Assembly: GCA_023429565.1 (NCBI GenBank)
Contig: JAEZDJ010000030.1
Location: 1 to 64,000, forward strand
Direction: 5' to 3'
Length of the DNA: 64,000 nucleotides
Origin: Actinomycetes bacterium
Lineage (GTDB): Bacteria > Actinomycetota > Coriobacteriia > Coriobacteriales > Eggerthellaceae
Of this stretch, positions 8,420 through 19,400 are shown in pieces. Position 1 is the first letter of the stretch, and each line of letters opens with the position of its first letter. The translations under genes were made by a program, and so were the position numbers. The notes beneath the pieces were generated by a model that saw only the letters and a list, made by a program, of their open reading frames with translations, ran no database searches and was not told where the DNA came from.

Positions 8420-9877
8420 CTAAGAGGTCTCAAATAGATCGAGAAGCTCCTGCCTCGAATGAACCCCGAGTTTTTGATAAATGTGCTTCACGTGGGTTGC
8501 GATGGTGTTCTTGGAAAGCAGGAGCTCTTCTCTAATATAGGGTTGTGACCGCCCTTTGGCGAGATAAGCAAGAACTTCGCTCTCCCGCGTAGAAAGCCCA
8601 TGCCGTTGGGAAAGCAACGCACAGACGTGATCTCGATAGGATTTGTGATCATCGGTATCTGCCGTAGGACGGGGCGCTGGCATTGCTCGGAGGGTCTCCC
8701 GTGTGGGAATGAGCAGGGTGCTGAAACATAGGAGGCAGATGAGCGCGAGCATGAGGGCGGTCATGCCAGGACTGTCGAGCATTGTAGGTTCCGCGAGACG
8801 GACGCCAAATAGATTGCCAGCAAGAACTCCCAGCTGCACAAATCCTTGGCTTAAGCCGATGCCCAGAATAGCGGGGATGAGGCGGCGTTTGGCGAGGACG
8901 ATGACATAGATGCAGGTGATCACCTGCAGAGACGTGTCACCGATGGACAGGATGGTCGACGAGATGAAATCGGGAATTACGTCGTGCCACGGAAAGAGTG
9001 CGATTGCCAGCACGAGCAGAGGGCAAAGCCATCGGAAGAGCGACGAGAAGTCAATTCTTGAAGAGAAGAGGATGAAAGCGATGGCCAACACGAGGCCGAA
9101 CCCCGATCCTATGAACGTCGACGCATCGAACCCCGAAATCACCTGCAGTTGGTCTCGGGGTTCGCTCAGCGCGCCGAGGCATCCGATGATGAAGTAAGAA
9201 GCGGCCAGCACCAGAGATATTCGTAGGACTGCGGCGGTCGCCGGCTTGTCAAGCGCCTCTGGTGCAGAGGGAAGGGTCCGAGCCGGTCTTTTGTCACGGA
9301 GGCAGACCAAGAGCAGAAATCCCGATATGAGCGGCAAGGTTGCCACGGCAACAAGCCCCAACAGGCCTCCGATATAAGGAAACACCAACGAGCATAGAAG
9401 TGTGACGAAAGAGGATGCGGGGATGACCACCTCTATCTGCTCGATGTCGAGTCGAGAGAGCGTCTGTCCCCACAGCAGATAAAGCATTCCTGACCCGCTG
9501 CCCGTCATGATGCCGCTTATGAGCGCGAGAGGCTCGGGGGGAAGCGACGTCAGCGGGGCGAGCCCCGACAACAGGGTGCCAATGGCAACGGAAAGGGGCG
9601 CGACCATAGGCATCCATGCAAGGCGCGTGAGGTCTCGGTTGCGCAGGACGATGCCGCCTGCAATCAGAACGATGACGACCGTGGTTGCAGACGCAAGCCA
9701 AGAGGGATCGGCGTTGATGCCAACGCCTTCGCGTCCGCTGTATATGGCGGAGGTGTCGTAAGAGCAGTATATCCAGGCCCATACGAAGCCGATACCCAAG
9801 TAGCGAGCTTTCAGGTAACGTTCGAAGCTTGAGAGCAGGGTCATGAGGCCGGTCTTGGGAAGCGCAGAAGACCCCAT
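8420..9877 (-). CDS. Membrane-bound LuxR-type regulator, next to a flavin reductase
   Basis: A 485-residue protein joining about 12 hydrophobic helices (residues 20-400) to a C-terminal LuxR/GerE helix-turn-helix (about 420-482: LSTRESEVLAYLAKGRSQPYI and SKNTIATHVKHIYQKLGVHSRQEL). This architecture is characteristic of Eggerthellaceae, where such regulators often sit beside and control specialised reductases. I chose the ATG at 9877 because AAGGAGG lies eight bases upstream; the longer frame to 9958 lacks a proper site. It is divergent from the Tat-lipoprotein reductase at 10190, with a palindrome between them. It probably senses the reductase substrate or a transported ligand directly, which is inferred. 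Confidence 0.88.
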   Translation of the reverse strand: MGSSALPKTGLMTLLSSFERYLKARYLGIGFVWAWIYCSYDTSAIYSGREGVGINADPSWLASATTVVIVLIAGGIVLRNRDLTRLAWMPMVAPLSVAIGTLLSGLAPLTSLPPEPLALISGIMTGSGSGMLYLLWGQTLSRLDIEQIEVVIPASSFVTLLCSLVFPYIGGLLGLVAVATLPLISGFLLLVCLRDKRPARTLPSAPEALDKPATAAVLRISLVLAASYFIIGCLGALSEPRDQLQVISGFDASTFIGSGFGLVLAIAFILFSSRIDFSSLFRWLCPLLVLAIALFPWHDVIPDFISSTILSIGDTSLQVITCIYVIVLAKRRLIPAILGIGLSQGFVQLGVLAGNLFGVRLAEPTMLDSPGMTALMLALICLLCFSTLLIPTRETLRAMPAPRPTADTDDHKSYRDHVCALLSQRHGLSTRESEVLAYLAKGRSQPYIREELLLSKNTIATHVKHIYQKLGVHSRQELLDLFETS

Positions 9878-9980
9878 CTTCGAATCCTCCTTGGGTGATG
9901 TTGAACTCATCCGGTGTGACCACGGATTTGTCTTTCCTTCTCTCCTGTTCATCATCATAGGGAAGGTTCAGGTCTTTTCA

Positions 9981-9997
9981 TCACCTATTCTAGGTGA
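9981..9997. promoter_or_regulatory. Candidate operator between LuxR and reductase genes
   Basis: A perfect inverted repeat TCACCT-N5-AGGTGA lies in the divergent gap and is flanked by TTTTCA on the left and AAAA on the right. Binding by the adjacent LuxR protein is inferred. Confidence 0.4.
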
Positions 9998-10189
9998 AAA
10001 CAGACGAACCCAGTCTTCAGGCGATGTTTTTCATTGAACGAAAGAAAAGAATATGAACGTCTTTGCTCCGCTTGAGAAAGGGCATTCAACAAGCGTAGAG
10101 GCACCGTGAAAGACGAGCTGTGGCTTGCGCGGCAGGGTTGAAGATGCGAATGGGGCAAATGTTGCGAGGCATCGATCAGGAGGGAAGAT

Positions 10190-11929
10190 ATGGAAAAGAA
10201 AGTCAGGAATGTGCAAGGTGTCACCGTGGTTGATCGCCGCTCGTTTCTTCAGGGAGCGTTGGCGGTCGGGACGTGCGCTGCTGCTTCGAGCTTGTTGGGA
10301 TGTGCGCCGAAGGCAAAGGGTGAAGAGGGGGCGGATGCGGGTGCCTCTTCCAGCCCTCAGGCGAACATTGACTGGTTGGGCCAGGCTCCTCAGATCAGCG
10401 ATGCCGACTGCGTCGAGACGATTGACTGCGAAGCTCTTGTGGTCGGTGCGGGCACTTCGGGATACTTTGCAGCGGCCTCAGCCGCCGAAAGTGGCCTCAA
10501 GACTGTGTTGATCGAGAAGTCGTCGACTGGCAATTCCGTTCGCTCGTCGGCCTTGGGCGCCGTGAATTCAAAGCTTCAGCAGGCGCGTGGCGCGAATATC
10601 GATAGTGCTGACATCGTCAACGACATGGATCATTATGCAGCTGGGCAGATTGATTCGAAGCTTGTGCGCTTGTGGGCGGAGAACTCCGGCGAAGCCATTG
10701 ACTGGTATACCGACCTCATGGCACAGAATGACATCGAGGTGCAGCTGGAATGGAGCATGCCAGACGGCACGGCGTACCATGAATGGCCGACAGGACACGG
10801 AACCAATGGCGAGTATCCATCTCGTGAGCAGGGTGTTGCCAAGGTCATCGACGCTTATATCACTTCGTTTCCCGGATGCGAGGAACGGTTTGAGACATCG
10901 ATGAAATGCCTGATCGTTGAGGATGGTCGCGTCGTGGGGGTCTATGCTGAGGGTAAAAATGGCATGATCCGCGTCAATGCGTCCAAGGGCGTGGTCGTGG
11001 CGACAGGCGGCTATGCCTACAACAGTGAAATGTATGCCGCATTGCAGCCGACTCGGCTTTCTTGCTTGGGAACGTTCGACGCCTTTCCCACGTGCACGGG
11101 CGACGGCATCAAGGCTCTTTTGTGGGCTGGTGCGGCGCAGGACGCCGTGCACACGTCGCTGACCTTCAACCGCTGTCTTTTGCGTGAGGGCCAGCCTATG
11201 GATGATCCCTATAGCACCGGCACCGATTACGGCTATTTCTTCTATAGCTCGCAGCCATTCTTGCGTGTCGACTCGACAGGACGTCGTTTTCATAACGAAA
11301 GTGCTCCCTATGATTTCGTGATGAGTGCCTCCTCCAAACGTGCGCCAGGAGATCGGTTCTGGCATCAGGTTTGGGATGGAAACTGGAAGGACGACATCTA
11401 TCGGTTCCATACGACGGGCTGTTCCGTCATCACCTATCGTGAAGGTACGGATCATGATGCGTATCCCGGCATGGAAGACGCCCTCGTCGAAGAGATCGAA
11501 GCGGATGTGGAGGCTGGCTTTATCCAGAAAGCCGACACGCTTGAGGAGCTTGCTGGCAAACTGGGCTTTAATGCTGAGCAGAAGGAAACGTTCCTCGCGA
11601 CATGTGCCCGGCAAAACGAAAACTTTGATGCCAAACGCGACCCTGATTTCGGCAAGGAGGAGTTCCGTCTGAGCGAGTTGCGTACGCCTCCTTTCTACGG
11701 CACGGTGAAATCCTGCGGGCTTACGCTGTGCACGCTCGATGGCATTACGGTGAATGACAAGCTGCAGCCCCTTGATCGGAATGGGGCTCCTCTCGAAGGT
11801 GTGCGTGTGATCGGCAACGATCAAGGCGGTTTCTACGCAGGCACCTATCCGAACCTGGCGGCGGGCATTAATGCAGGGCGTTGTGCGACCTTTGGCCGTA
11901 TGGTGGGCAAAATGTTGGCTAAAGAATAG
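10190..11929 (+). CDS. Tat-exported lipoprotein FAD reductase (fumarate-reductase-like)
   Basis: A 579-residue flavoprotein of the fumarate/urocanate reductase flavoprotein superfamily. Residues 14-21 (VDRRSFLQ) form a twin-arginine signal, followed by a hydrophobic stretch and a lipobox LLGC (Cys38), so it should be exported folded and anchored outside the membrane. The FAD motif GAGTSG is at 86-91, and the C-terminal FAD segment has GNDQGGFYAGTYPN. There is no FMN-binding or haem domain, so electrons must come from a separate membrane partner not seen here. GGAGGGAAG precedes the ATG. The divergent membrane LuxR gene suggests substrate induction. The acceptor is unknown. Confidence 0.9.
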   Translation: MEKKVRNVQGVTVVDRRSFLQGALAVGTCAAASSLLGCAPKAKGEEGADAGASSSPQANIDWLGQAPQISDADCVETIDCEALVVGAGTSGYFAAASAAESGLKTVLIEKSSTGNSVRSSALGAVNSKLQQARGANIDSADIVNDMDHYAAGQIDSKLVRLWAENSGEAIDWYTDLMAQNDIEVQLEWSMPDGTAYHEWPTGHGTNGEYPSREQGVAKVIDAYITSFPGCEERFETSMKCLIVEDGRVVGVYAEGKNGMIRVNASKGVVVATGGYAYNSEMYAALQPTRLSCLGTFDAFPTCTGDGIKALLWAGAAQDAVHTSLTFNRCLLREGQPMDDPYSTGTDYGYFFYSSQPFLRVDSTGRRFHNESAPYDFVMSASSKRAPGDRFWHQVWDGNWKDDIYRFHTTGCSVITYREGTDHDAYPGMEDALVEEIEADVEAGFIQKADTLEELAGKLGFNAEQKETFLATCARQNENFDAKRDPDFGKEEFRLSELRTPPFYGTVKSCGLTLCTLDGITVNDKLQPLDRNGAPLEGVRVIGNDQGGFYAGTYPNLAAGINAGRCATFGRMVGKMLAKE

Positions 11930-12105
11930 CGAGCCAATGGCGGCATCCCTTTGCTCCTTAAAATCGGATTTCCTTTGCATTGCCCGCAGGGCCTCATTAT
12001 CATGAGAGAATATCTCTGGACAAGAATAGGATGCCGTATGTCATGCATGAGACGGGTTGGGCAACCGGTCCGACACTGCTTTGACTGCGGGGAGAAGGGG
12101 AGGCC

Positions 12106-13446
12106 ATGAGAGACCATTCGCATCATGTCGAGCTTTCGAGGGAGGATGCCGTCGCCCAGATCATCGAGAAACTGGGCGATGGTTTTGGTTGGGCAGGCGT
12201 TTCTGCGTCGCCCGCGTTATGGGATGGTGAAACCCACGCGCGGGAAGCTCGCCTCAAGCGTTCCGAGATGGTCTCCGTTGCCGAGGCGGTGGGGCGAGTG
12301 CTTGCCTTCGATGTCTATGCGCGCGTCGAGGTGCCGAACTGCTTGACTTGCTGCATGGATTCCATCGCGGTGCACTGGGAAGATTTCGAAGGGGACCTTC
12401 CCGACACGTCTGCGTGGAAGCGGGGCGTGGATTGGGAGTTTGCCAACACGGGCGTCGCCATGCCCGAAGGCTTTGACGCGGCGGTCGTGGTTGAACATGC
12501 GGTGGTTTCCGAAGACGAGCAGCACGTTCGGATAGATGCCGCACCGTCCCGCCGTTTTGCGGGCACGCGTCCCGCTGGCAGCACCATGAAGCCGGGAGAT
12601 CTGCTGGCGTCTGCCGGGCGGGCCATGACTCCTGACGACAGTGCCCGTGTTGCCAACGGCAACGTTGCCGCTGTCCGGGTGGTGTGCAAGCCGCGGGTTG
12701 CGTTCATTCCCACGGGAAACGAGCTGGTCACCCCCGGCGGTACCATCGCCCTCGGCAAGAACATCGAAACGAACAGCCTTTTGGTCAAGGGGAAAGTGGA
12801 GCAATGGGGCGGACGGTTTGTCCCGTTCGACATCGTTCCCGACGATCCTGACGCCATCCGCCGTGCGGTGCAGGAGGCCTGCGAGGTGGCCGACATCGTG
12901 GTGCTGAACGCCGGCTCCTCGAAGGGTTCTGATGACTGGTCGGTTGAGCAGCTTGAGGAGATTGGCCAGGTCATCTGCCATCAGACGAATCACGGCCCCG
13001 GCCATCATAGTTCGTATGCCCTGGTCGAAGGCACTCCTATCGTGGGCATTTCCGGTCCTCCCTGGGGTGCGTCGTTCACCCTCAACTTCTATCTGCGTCC
13101 CCTCATGTGCAGGTTTCTGGGAATGGATCCGGCGCCGAAGCGCGTGCCGGTGCGTCTGGCCGAGGCATTTCCTGCGGGTGGGCCTGGAACTTCCAAACCC
13201 GATCCCGCCGTTCCCCTTCCCGGAGAAGCGCGCCCCCTTGAGGCAACCGACGAGGGCGCGGTGTTCTTCAGCATCAAGTTCCTCAACGTGGAGGCCGGGG
13301 AGGACGGCATGCTGATTGCGCATCCGGCGGGTGGGTCTCCCGGTTCTTCCGAGCAACGTGCCGCCAATGCCTACTACATGATGCCCTCGGGCCCTGGCAC
13401 CGCACGACCTGCGGCGGGAGACGTGATCTGCGTCGAATTCCGCTGA
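12106..13446 (+). CDS. Divergent MoeA-like molybdopterin molybdotransferase
   Basis: A 446-residue protein with the MoeA domain order: N-terminal region (about 40-190), MoCF-biosynthesis domain (about 200-340, FIPTGNEL) and C-terminal domain IV. MoeA inserts molybdate or tungstate into molybdopterin. Several normally strict motifs differ: the usual SAMDGYA is CCMDSIA, the GGVSVGxxD loop is NAGSSKGSDD, and GxPGNPVS becomes GISGPPWGAS. These changes suggest a specialised paralogue or a molybdopterin-binding protein of altered function. GGGGAGG precedes the ATG. It follows the reductase by about 175 bases and precedes addB, with no molybdenum enzyme nearby. Confidence 0.82.
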   Translation: MRDHSHHVELSREDAVAQIIEKLGDGFGWAGVSASPALWDGETHAREARLKRSEMVSVAEAVGRVLAFDVYARVEVPNCLTCCMDSIAVHWEDFEGDLPDTSAWKRGVDWEFANTGVAMPEGFDAAVVVEHAVVSEDEQHVRIDAAPSRRFAGTRPAGSTMKPGDLLASAGRAMTPDDSARVANGNVAAVRVVCKPRVAFIPTGNELVTPGGTIALGKNIETNSLLVKGKVEQWGGRFVPFDIVPDDPDAIRRAVQEACEVADIVVLNAGSSKGSDDWSVEQLEEIGQVICHQTNHGPGHHSSYALVEGTPIVGISGPPWGASFTLNFYLRPLMCRFLGMDPAPKRVPVRLAEAFPAGGPGTSKPDPAVPLPGEARPLEATDEGAVFFSIKFLNVEAGEDGMLIAHPAGGSPGSSEQRAANAYYMMPSGPGTARPAAGDVICVEFR

Positions 13447-13602
13447 GAGGTGCTTGAGCCGTCGGGGAGGTCTCGGCGGCTTCTTGCTACTCCGCCGCCG
13501 GTACTCGCGTGCGCTCCTGATGCTCCCCGCCCGACGCGCCATTGCCAGGTCCGCCTCCTCGGAGAATGCGATCCTCGCGACAACGGCTGTGGCTGTCCGT
13601 AG

Positions 13603-13608
13603 TACAAT
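13603..13608 (+). promoter_or_regulatory. -10 element of a leaderless promoter (addB)
   Basis: TACAAT is followed by six bases and the ATG at 13615, with no ribosome-binding site. No good -35 box was seen. Confidence 0.45.
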
Positions 13609-13614
13609 GAGACC

Positions 13615-16434
13615 ATGTCCTTGACTATCGAACATCATCCAAACCGATCGGCTGCCGAGGCGGCGGCGTATCGTTTTATCGATGAGCAGGGGGCCGCGCG
13701 GAAGCGGCCCGTGCTGCTTGTGGACAGCTACACTGACGTGCTGCGGCATCGGCGCGCTCTCGCTCAGACGGGGCAGGGCTTCGGCGTTGCCGTGTCCACG
13801 CTGTCCTCATGGCTGAACGACCTCTGGGACCTGCACGGTGACGGGAGGACTCCCGTTGGAAGCCTGGACCGCCGCATGATGGTGTGGCGCCTGCTTCAGG
13901 AGGGCTCGTACGCGGGCCTGCTTGCTCCGACTCCGGGAATGTTGGATCTGATGGTCCGAGCTGCGGAGGTGGCCCTGCCCTTTCTGGACGAGGGGGTTGG
14001 ACTTTCCGAACGGGAACGGGCTGTCGTCGGCCTGCTGAAGGACTATGTGGCTGATTTGGAGCGACGGGGCATGATAGAGCTGTGTCAAGCGTCGTGCCTT
14101 TTGAAACAGGAAGCCTTGGAAAGCTATGCGGTTGCCCTGGTGGATGCGTTGCCGGCGGCTCTGCCTCGCGCGCGTGCCGAACTGCTGGACCGCATGGGTG
14201 CCCACGCCTTCGCGGGCGGGACGCTCCTTCCTGATGACGCGCCGCGCGTACCGGAGCTTGCCGACCTGCTGCGGGTGATCTATGGGCGCACCGACGAAGT
14301 GGCCCCGGTCGTTGCCGGCGGCGCGGTCGGCTTTGCCTTCGCGGCGGGGCTGTCCGCCGAAAACACGCTTGTTGCGCGGGTGGTTGAGCGGGTGGCGGGA
14401 GAACATGATGGATACATTGCCGTGGTGTCCAAGGATCCCGTGGACCTGTTTGAGGCGATAGCTCCCCAATTGGCGAAACGCGGCGTGGGATGCGATGTTT
14501 CGGGCAGCGTGCCCTGTGCGCAGACCTCGATGGGCAAAGCCCTCTCCCAGCTCTGTGACCTGGTGGCTGAGGAGCATCCTGACGTGCGTGAGGCTACCGA
14601 CTATCTTTTTGGGCCCGTTCTGGGCACCTACTATGGAAACGCCTTCCATTGCGACGCGCATATGCGCGGGGATCGCCTCATTGATCGCGACGAGGTGTTG
14701 AGCGATCTTGCCGGTTATGCGGCCGACGGGTTGAAAGGCGTCGTGGGGCTGATTGAGGAACGGGATGTCCTGGGCGCGACCGCCGCCGTGCGCTCCTTTG
14801 TCGCACGCCGCTATGCGACCGATCCCGCTGCGCGCAATGAGGCGCTGGCGGTGCTCGACCAGGCTGACGCCCACGCCGTGGCGGCAGCCGAGGCCGGGGT
14901 TGACGCCTTGGATGCGTTGCGGCTGCTGCGGGAGGTTTCCGTGCCGATCAGCCGATCGCTGGGCGATGACGTGCGCGTCAGCTTTATGGGCATGGACGAG
15001 GCGGCCCGGGGTCAGAGCGCTGGCTGGGACGCGGTGGTCATAGGCAACCTGAGCGCTCGCGACTATCCCGTGAAGCCGCACGTCACGTCACTGGAAACGC
15101 TGTTGGACAAGCTTGGCTGCCTGTCGCAGGCCGATCCCCTTCTTGCTGCGCGCGTCGCGTTCTTCGAAACGCTCTCCGGTGCCCGCCATGCCGTGGTGTT
15201 GGAGCGGAGCCTGAATGACGAGAAGACGGAGCCCTCCTATCCTGCCGTGATGCTGGAGGAGGTGGTGGACTGCTATCGTCCTCATGTCGCGGACAACCTG
15301 GGCATCGACCGAACCCTCGGCATACCCCAGTCTCTGCTTGGCTTTGTGGAACAGGCGGGCGAGAACGACCTTGAGGCCAACGTCCTCGGCGAGTCCCTGC
15401 CGGTGGGCGCGCCGATCGAGGCGCCTGAGACCGGGAAGATCGGTGACGAGGCACGTTCCCTCATCGTGCTGCCTCGTCCGGGACAGGTCGATCTCGACCG
15501 CCCCTTCCTCTCTCCTTCGCAGATTGAGAGCTATCTGGAATGCCCCTATCAATGGTTCGCCAAGCGCCGCCTGCGCATCGAGACGCTTGATGAAGGTTTC
15601 TCGGCCCTGGAGCGGGGCACATTCATCCACGAGGTGTTGCGCTCGTTCACCAGCACCATGAACGAGCAGGGCCTCGGAAAGACCACCTCGGCCAATCTCG
15701 ATCAGGCGCGACAAATTCTCGGTCAGGTGTTTGAGGATTGCAGCCGTGCCCAATTCGAAGAGAGTCGCAGACACCGCCAGCGCTATGTGCCGCTTGACGC
15801 CTGGGAGCGTCGGCAGCGCGACGGCCTGCTGCCCGTGCTGCGGCGCTATTTGAGCTGCGAGGAGAAATTCCTGCCCACGTATCGGCCCACGTATTTTGAA
15901 TGGGAATATGGCAAAGGGGAGGGTCTGCCCTACGCGGGATGCCTCATAACAGGCTCGATCGACCGCATTGACGTTGACGACGAGGGCAATGCGGTCATCA
16001 TAGACTACAAGTCCTCGCTTTCGGACGACTATCTTGTGCGAGACAGCGAGCACGGTGCCGACGATGCCGGTCCTTTCGTCCTGCCGCGCAAGATGCAGGC
16101 GCTCATCTATGCCAAGGTCGCGCGCGACCTTCTGGGCGTCAACGTGGTGGCTGCGTTGTATATGAACCCTCTCGCCTGTCGGGTGGCGGGGGCCTACGAT
16201 GCGCGATTCGTCGGGCATGAGTCCATTCCTTTTTCCACGGCCAAGGATCGAGATCGCAGCAGGGTTGCCTTCGAAGCCGTGAGCACCTTCGACGAGCTGT
16301 TGGAGGCCAGTGAGAATGCCGTGTCCCACCGCTTGGAGAGTCTGGTGGCAGGAGAGATTGCTCCCGAGCCCCTGGGCCCTGAAGCCTGCCGGTACTGCCC
16401 CGTCACCCTGTGCGAGAAACGAATCGAGGGCTAG
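13615..16434 (+). CDS. addB: AddB-like subunit of ATP-dependent helicase-nuclease
   Basis: A 939-residue protein, taken as the AddB partner of the AddAB double-strand-break resection complex (RecBCD equivalent). Its C-terminal third is a PD-(D/E)xK nuclease with IDYKSS (Asp797, Lys799). An iron-sulfur staple is visible: one cysteine at 643 (LECPYQW) and three at the end (Cys925, Cys928, Cys933), the pattern of AddB and related nucleases. The N-terminal region is a degenerate helicase-like fold without a clear Walker A motif. The stop codon directly abuts the ATG of the helicase gene, so the pair is translationally coupled. The start appears leaderless. Confidence 0.87.
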   Translation: MSLTIEHHPNRSAAEAAAYRFIDEQGAARKRPVLLVDSYTDVLRHRRALAQTGQGFGVAVSTLSSWLNDLWDLHGDGRTPVGSLDRRMMVWRLLQEGSYAGLLAPTPGMLDLMVRAAEVALPFLDEGVGLSERERAVVGLLKDYVADLERRGMIELCQASCLLKQEALESYAVALVDALPAALPRARAELLDRMGAHAFAGGTLLPDDAPRVPELADLLRVIYGRTDEVAPVVAGGAVGFAFAAGLSAENTLVARVVERVAGEHDGYIAVVSKDPVDLFEAIAPQLAKRGVGCDVSGSVPCAQTSMGKALSQLCDLVAEEHPDVREATDYLFGPVLGTYYGNAFHCDAHMRGDRLIDRDEVLSDLAGYAADGLKGVVGLIEERDVLGATAAVRSFVARRYATDPAARNEALAVLDQADAHAVAAAEAGVDALDALRLLREVSVPISRSLGDDVRVSFMGMDEAARGQSAGWDAVVIGNLSARDYPVKPHVTSLETLLDKLGCLSQADPLLAARVAFFETLSGARHAVVLERSLNDEKTEPSYPAVMLEEVVDCYRPHVADNLGIDRTLGIPQSLLGFVEQAGENDLEANVLGESLPVGAPIEAPETGKIGDEARSLIVLPRPGQVDLDRPFLSPSQIESYLECPYQWFAKRRLRIETLDEGFSALERGTFIHEVLRSFTSTMNEQGLGKTTSANLDQARQILGQVFEDCSRAQFEESRRHRQRYVPLDAWERRQRDGLLPVLRRYLSCEEKFLPTYRPTYFEWEYGKGEGLPYAGCLITGSIDRIDVDDEGNAVIIDYKSSLSDDYLVRDSEHGADDAGPFVLPRKMQALIYAKVARDLLGVNVVAALYMNPLACRVAGAYDARFVGHESIPFSTAKDRDRSRVAFEAVSTFDELLEASENAVSHRLESLVAGEIAPEPLGPEACRYCPVTLCEKRIEG

Positions 16435-19400
16435 ATGGACCTGACTTCCCTCACCCCGCCACAACGCGCCTGTGTCACGCACTTGTCGGGACCCCTGCTG
16501 GTGTGCGCCGGCGCCGGATCGGGCAAGACCTTCATGCTGACGCAACGTGTCGTGCACGCCCTCACGCCGGGAAGCGGCGAAGGGGAGCATGCCTTCCTCG
16601 ATGACATCGACGAGGCGCTCGTCATCACTTTCACTGACAAGGCTGCCAGTGAGATACGGGCGCGCGTCCGTCAGGCGTTGCGCGAGGAGGGGCTCGTCGA
16701 TCAGGCATTGAAGGTGGATGGTGCCTGGATATCAACCATCCACGGCATGTGTTCGCGCATCCTGCGCGCCCATGCGCTGGAGCTGGGCATAGATCCGCAG
16801 TTCAAGCTGGTCATGGGCGTGCAGGCGGAGGAAGTTCTGAACGCCTCGATCGCCGAGGTGGTGGAGGACGGATGCACGGATGCCGAAGCCGAGGTGCTGC
16901 GTGACGCCCTGTTTGAGGAATATGGTACGGATCAGGTCGGCGGCATGCTTCGAACGGTCATGTCCCAGGCCAGCGTCCTCGTCGCAGGGTTGGACGGCTT
17001 CGGCTTGGGTCCAGAACCCGTCGATCCGCGTGCGGCGCTGCGCGCCTTGCTGCAAGCCTGCGAGGAGGACGTCGATGCGTTCACCGGGCAGAACGATGAG
17101 CTCATGAGGCGGAACATCGAAATCCTCGACGGCCTCGTGCAGGAACGTCGCAACCTTTCCTGGGATGACGTGGGGGAGGCGTTCGCCTCGCTCGGGAAGC
17201 CGACACGTGCCCGGGGGGAGGCGAAGGAGGCTCAGCTTCGTGTCCAGTGCGCTCTGGATCGCCTAGGCAAGGAGCGCGATCAGGTCCGGGCGCGCTCACT
17301 CGCCGCCACGCTGCTTGACCTGGCACGCGAGACTGAACGGCGTTATCGGCAGCGGAAGGATGAGGCCGGGGTGCTCGACGCCAGCGATCTCATCCGGCGC
17401 ACCCTGCAGGCGTTCGATGAGCACCCCGACATCGCCCGGCGCTACGAGAATGCGTTCAAGCTGGTCATGGTCGATGAGTTCCAGGACACCAGCCAGTTGC
17501 AGATCAGCATGATCGAGCGCATAGCCGGCACGGACAACGTCCATCTGTGCACGGTGGGGGATTCGCAGCAGAGCATCTATCGCTTCCAAGGCGCGGACGT
17601 GGCCGTGTACCTGCGCCATAAGCGGCATATGACGGGGCCGGTGGTGGGTGCGCGGTTTGAGTCTCTGGACGTCAATTTTCGCAGCCATGGCGACGTGCTG
17701 GCTTTTGTCCGTGCCGTTTGCGGCCAGCCAGGTTTCTTTCCTGAGGAGTTCCTTGACCTCAGAACTCCCGCTGGCGAACCCGCCGACCGCCATGTGCTGC
17801 TTGGCGGCGGGCCGCGGGTTGAGGTGATTTCGGCCGAGTACCGGTATCGGGCGGCAAAGACCGCCGATGCCAAGCGGGCCGAAGCCGAGGCCATCGCGCA
17901 CCGGTTTGCGGCGTTGCGCGAGGCCGGACATCGTCCCAGCGAGATGGTGGTGCTGTTGGGGGCCACGACCCACGCGCTCGTCTATGCCCAGGCCCTTCGC
18001 GAGCGGGGCTTTGACGTCATCGTGGCGGGCGGATCGAAATTCTTCGAGGCACCCGAAGTCCTGCTGTGTGAAAACCTGCTCTGCTGCCTTGCGAATCCGA
18101 GTGATTCAGAGGCTTTGCTGCCCATTCTCACAAGCGACGTGTTGCCCGTTTCGTCTGAGGACCTGTTGGAGTTGGGCACCCATACGCCCGAGCGACAAAC
18201 CATGCCCATCAAGCAGAACATCGGCTTGGGTTTCTATCGCGCCGACCGCGTTCCGGCGCACCCCTCGCCCCTCCTGCAGCATGCGCTTGCCGTGATGGGG
18301 CGCGCCGTGGAACGGTTGGGGCGCGAGAAGCCGAGCGTCATATTCGCCAGGGTGCTGGCCGAGTCGGGGTGGCTTGCCCGCTTGCAGGCGGAGGGAGTGG
18401 AAGGCCAGGCGAAAGCTGGCAACGTGCTGAAATACGTGCGCATGGTCCAGCAGGCCGAGCAGGAGAGAGGCTTCGACATGGCGCAGGTGTCTCGTCAGAT
18501 GGAGCAGGCGCGTGCGGGCAGCACGGAGAAGCCCGGTGCCCTGGCCGTGAACGGGCAGGAAGCCGTGCGCATCATGACGGTCCATGCCTCGAAAGGGCTT
18601 GAATTTCCGCTGGTTGCCGTGGCTGATTGCTATGTGTCTCCCTCGCGTCCCGAGGTTTGCAGCATGAGCGAGGGCGAGAACGGGTGCAACTTGGTGCTCG
18701 ATCTCAAAGCCGCGAACCGAACGCCGACGGGCATCAGCGGGGGCTATGTATACCAGCCCGGAACCGACAACCCTGCCGAGGCGAGGACTCCCGCTGAATT
18801 CGCGGGTGCCGTGAAGGCTCAGAGTGGCCAGAAGGAACAGGAGGAGCGGCGACGCCTGTTCTACGTGGCTGCCACGCGTGCCAGCGAAGCCTTGATCGTG
18901 TCGCTCTCGCATTGCGTGAAGAAGGACGGTCCCGGCTTCAAGGGCGTCCAGGTCGATATCGTTGCAGGCTTGTCTGGCGGCGGAAGTGACTTTCCCGCCG
19001 ACGATGCCATCGATTTCGGTGGCAGCATGCCGTTGCACCTGAACCGCGTGACGGTCTCTTCGCCCGAAGAGGGCGAGGGGCATGCGGATGAGGCTGACAA
19101 GGTGACGCAACCGCCTGTCGAGAGGGCGGCCTCCATCGTGCTGCCCCGCTTGACCCCACTCGACATTCCCGTGGCAGCCGTGCCGCGCCGTGGGAGCGAT
19201 TTCTTCTCATATTCCGCCATTGCCTCGGACGCCGACCACCTTCCCGCCACGCGGCCCGACGACGACCGGGCGCCGACACGTCCGGACGAGGCCCGCGCCA
19301 ACACTCCGGTGTCCGATGCCGATGCGGCAACCGTGTTCGGCAGCGCCCTCCACCGGGCCTGTGAATGGCTGGCTCTTCACGCATCTGCTCCGGAGCCTGA

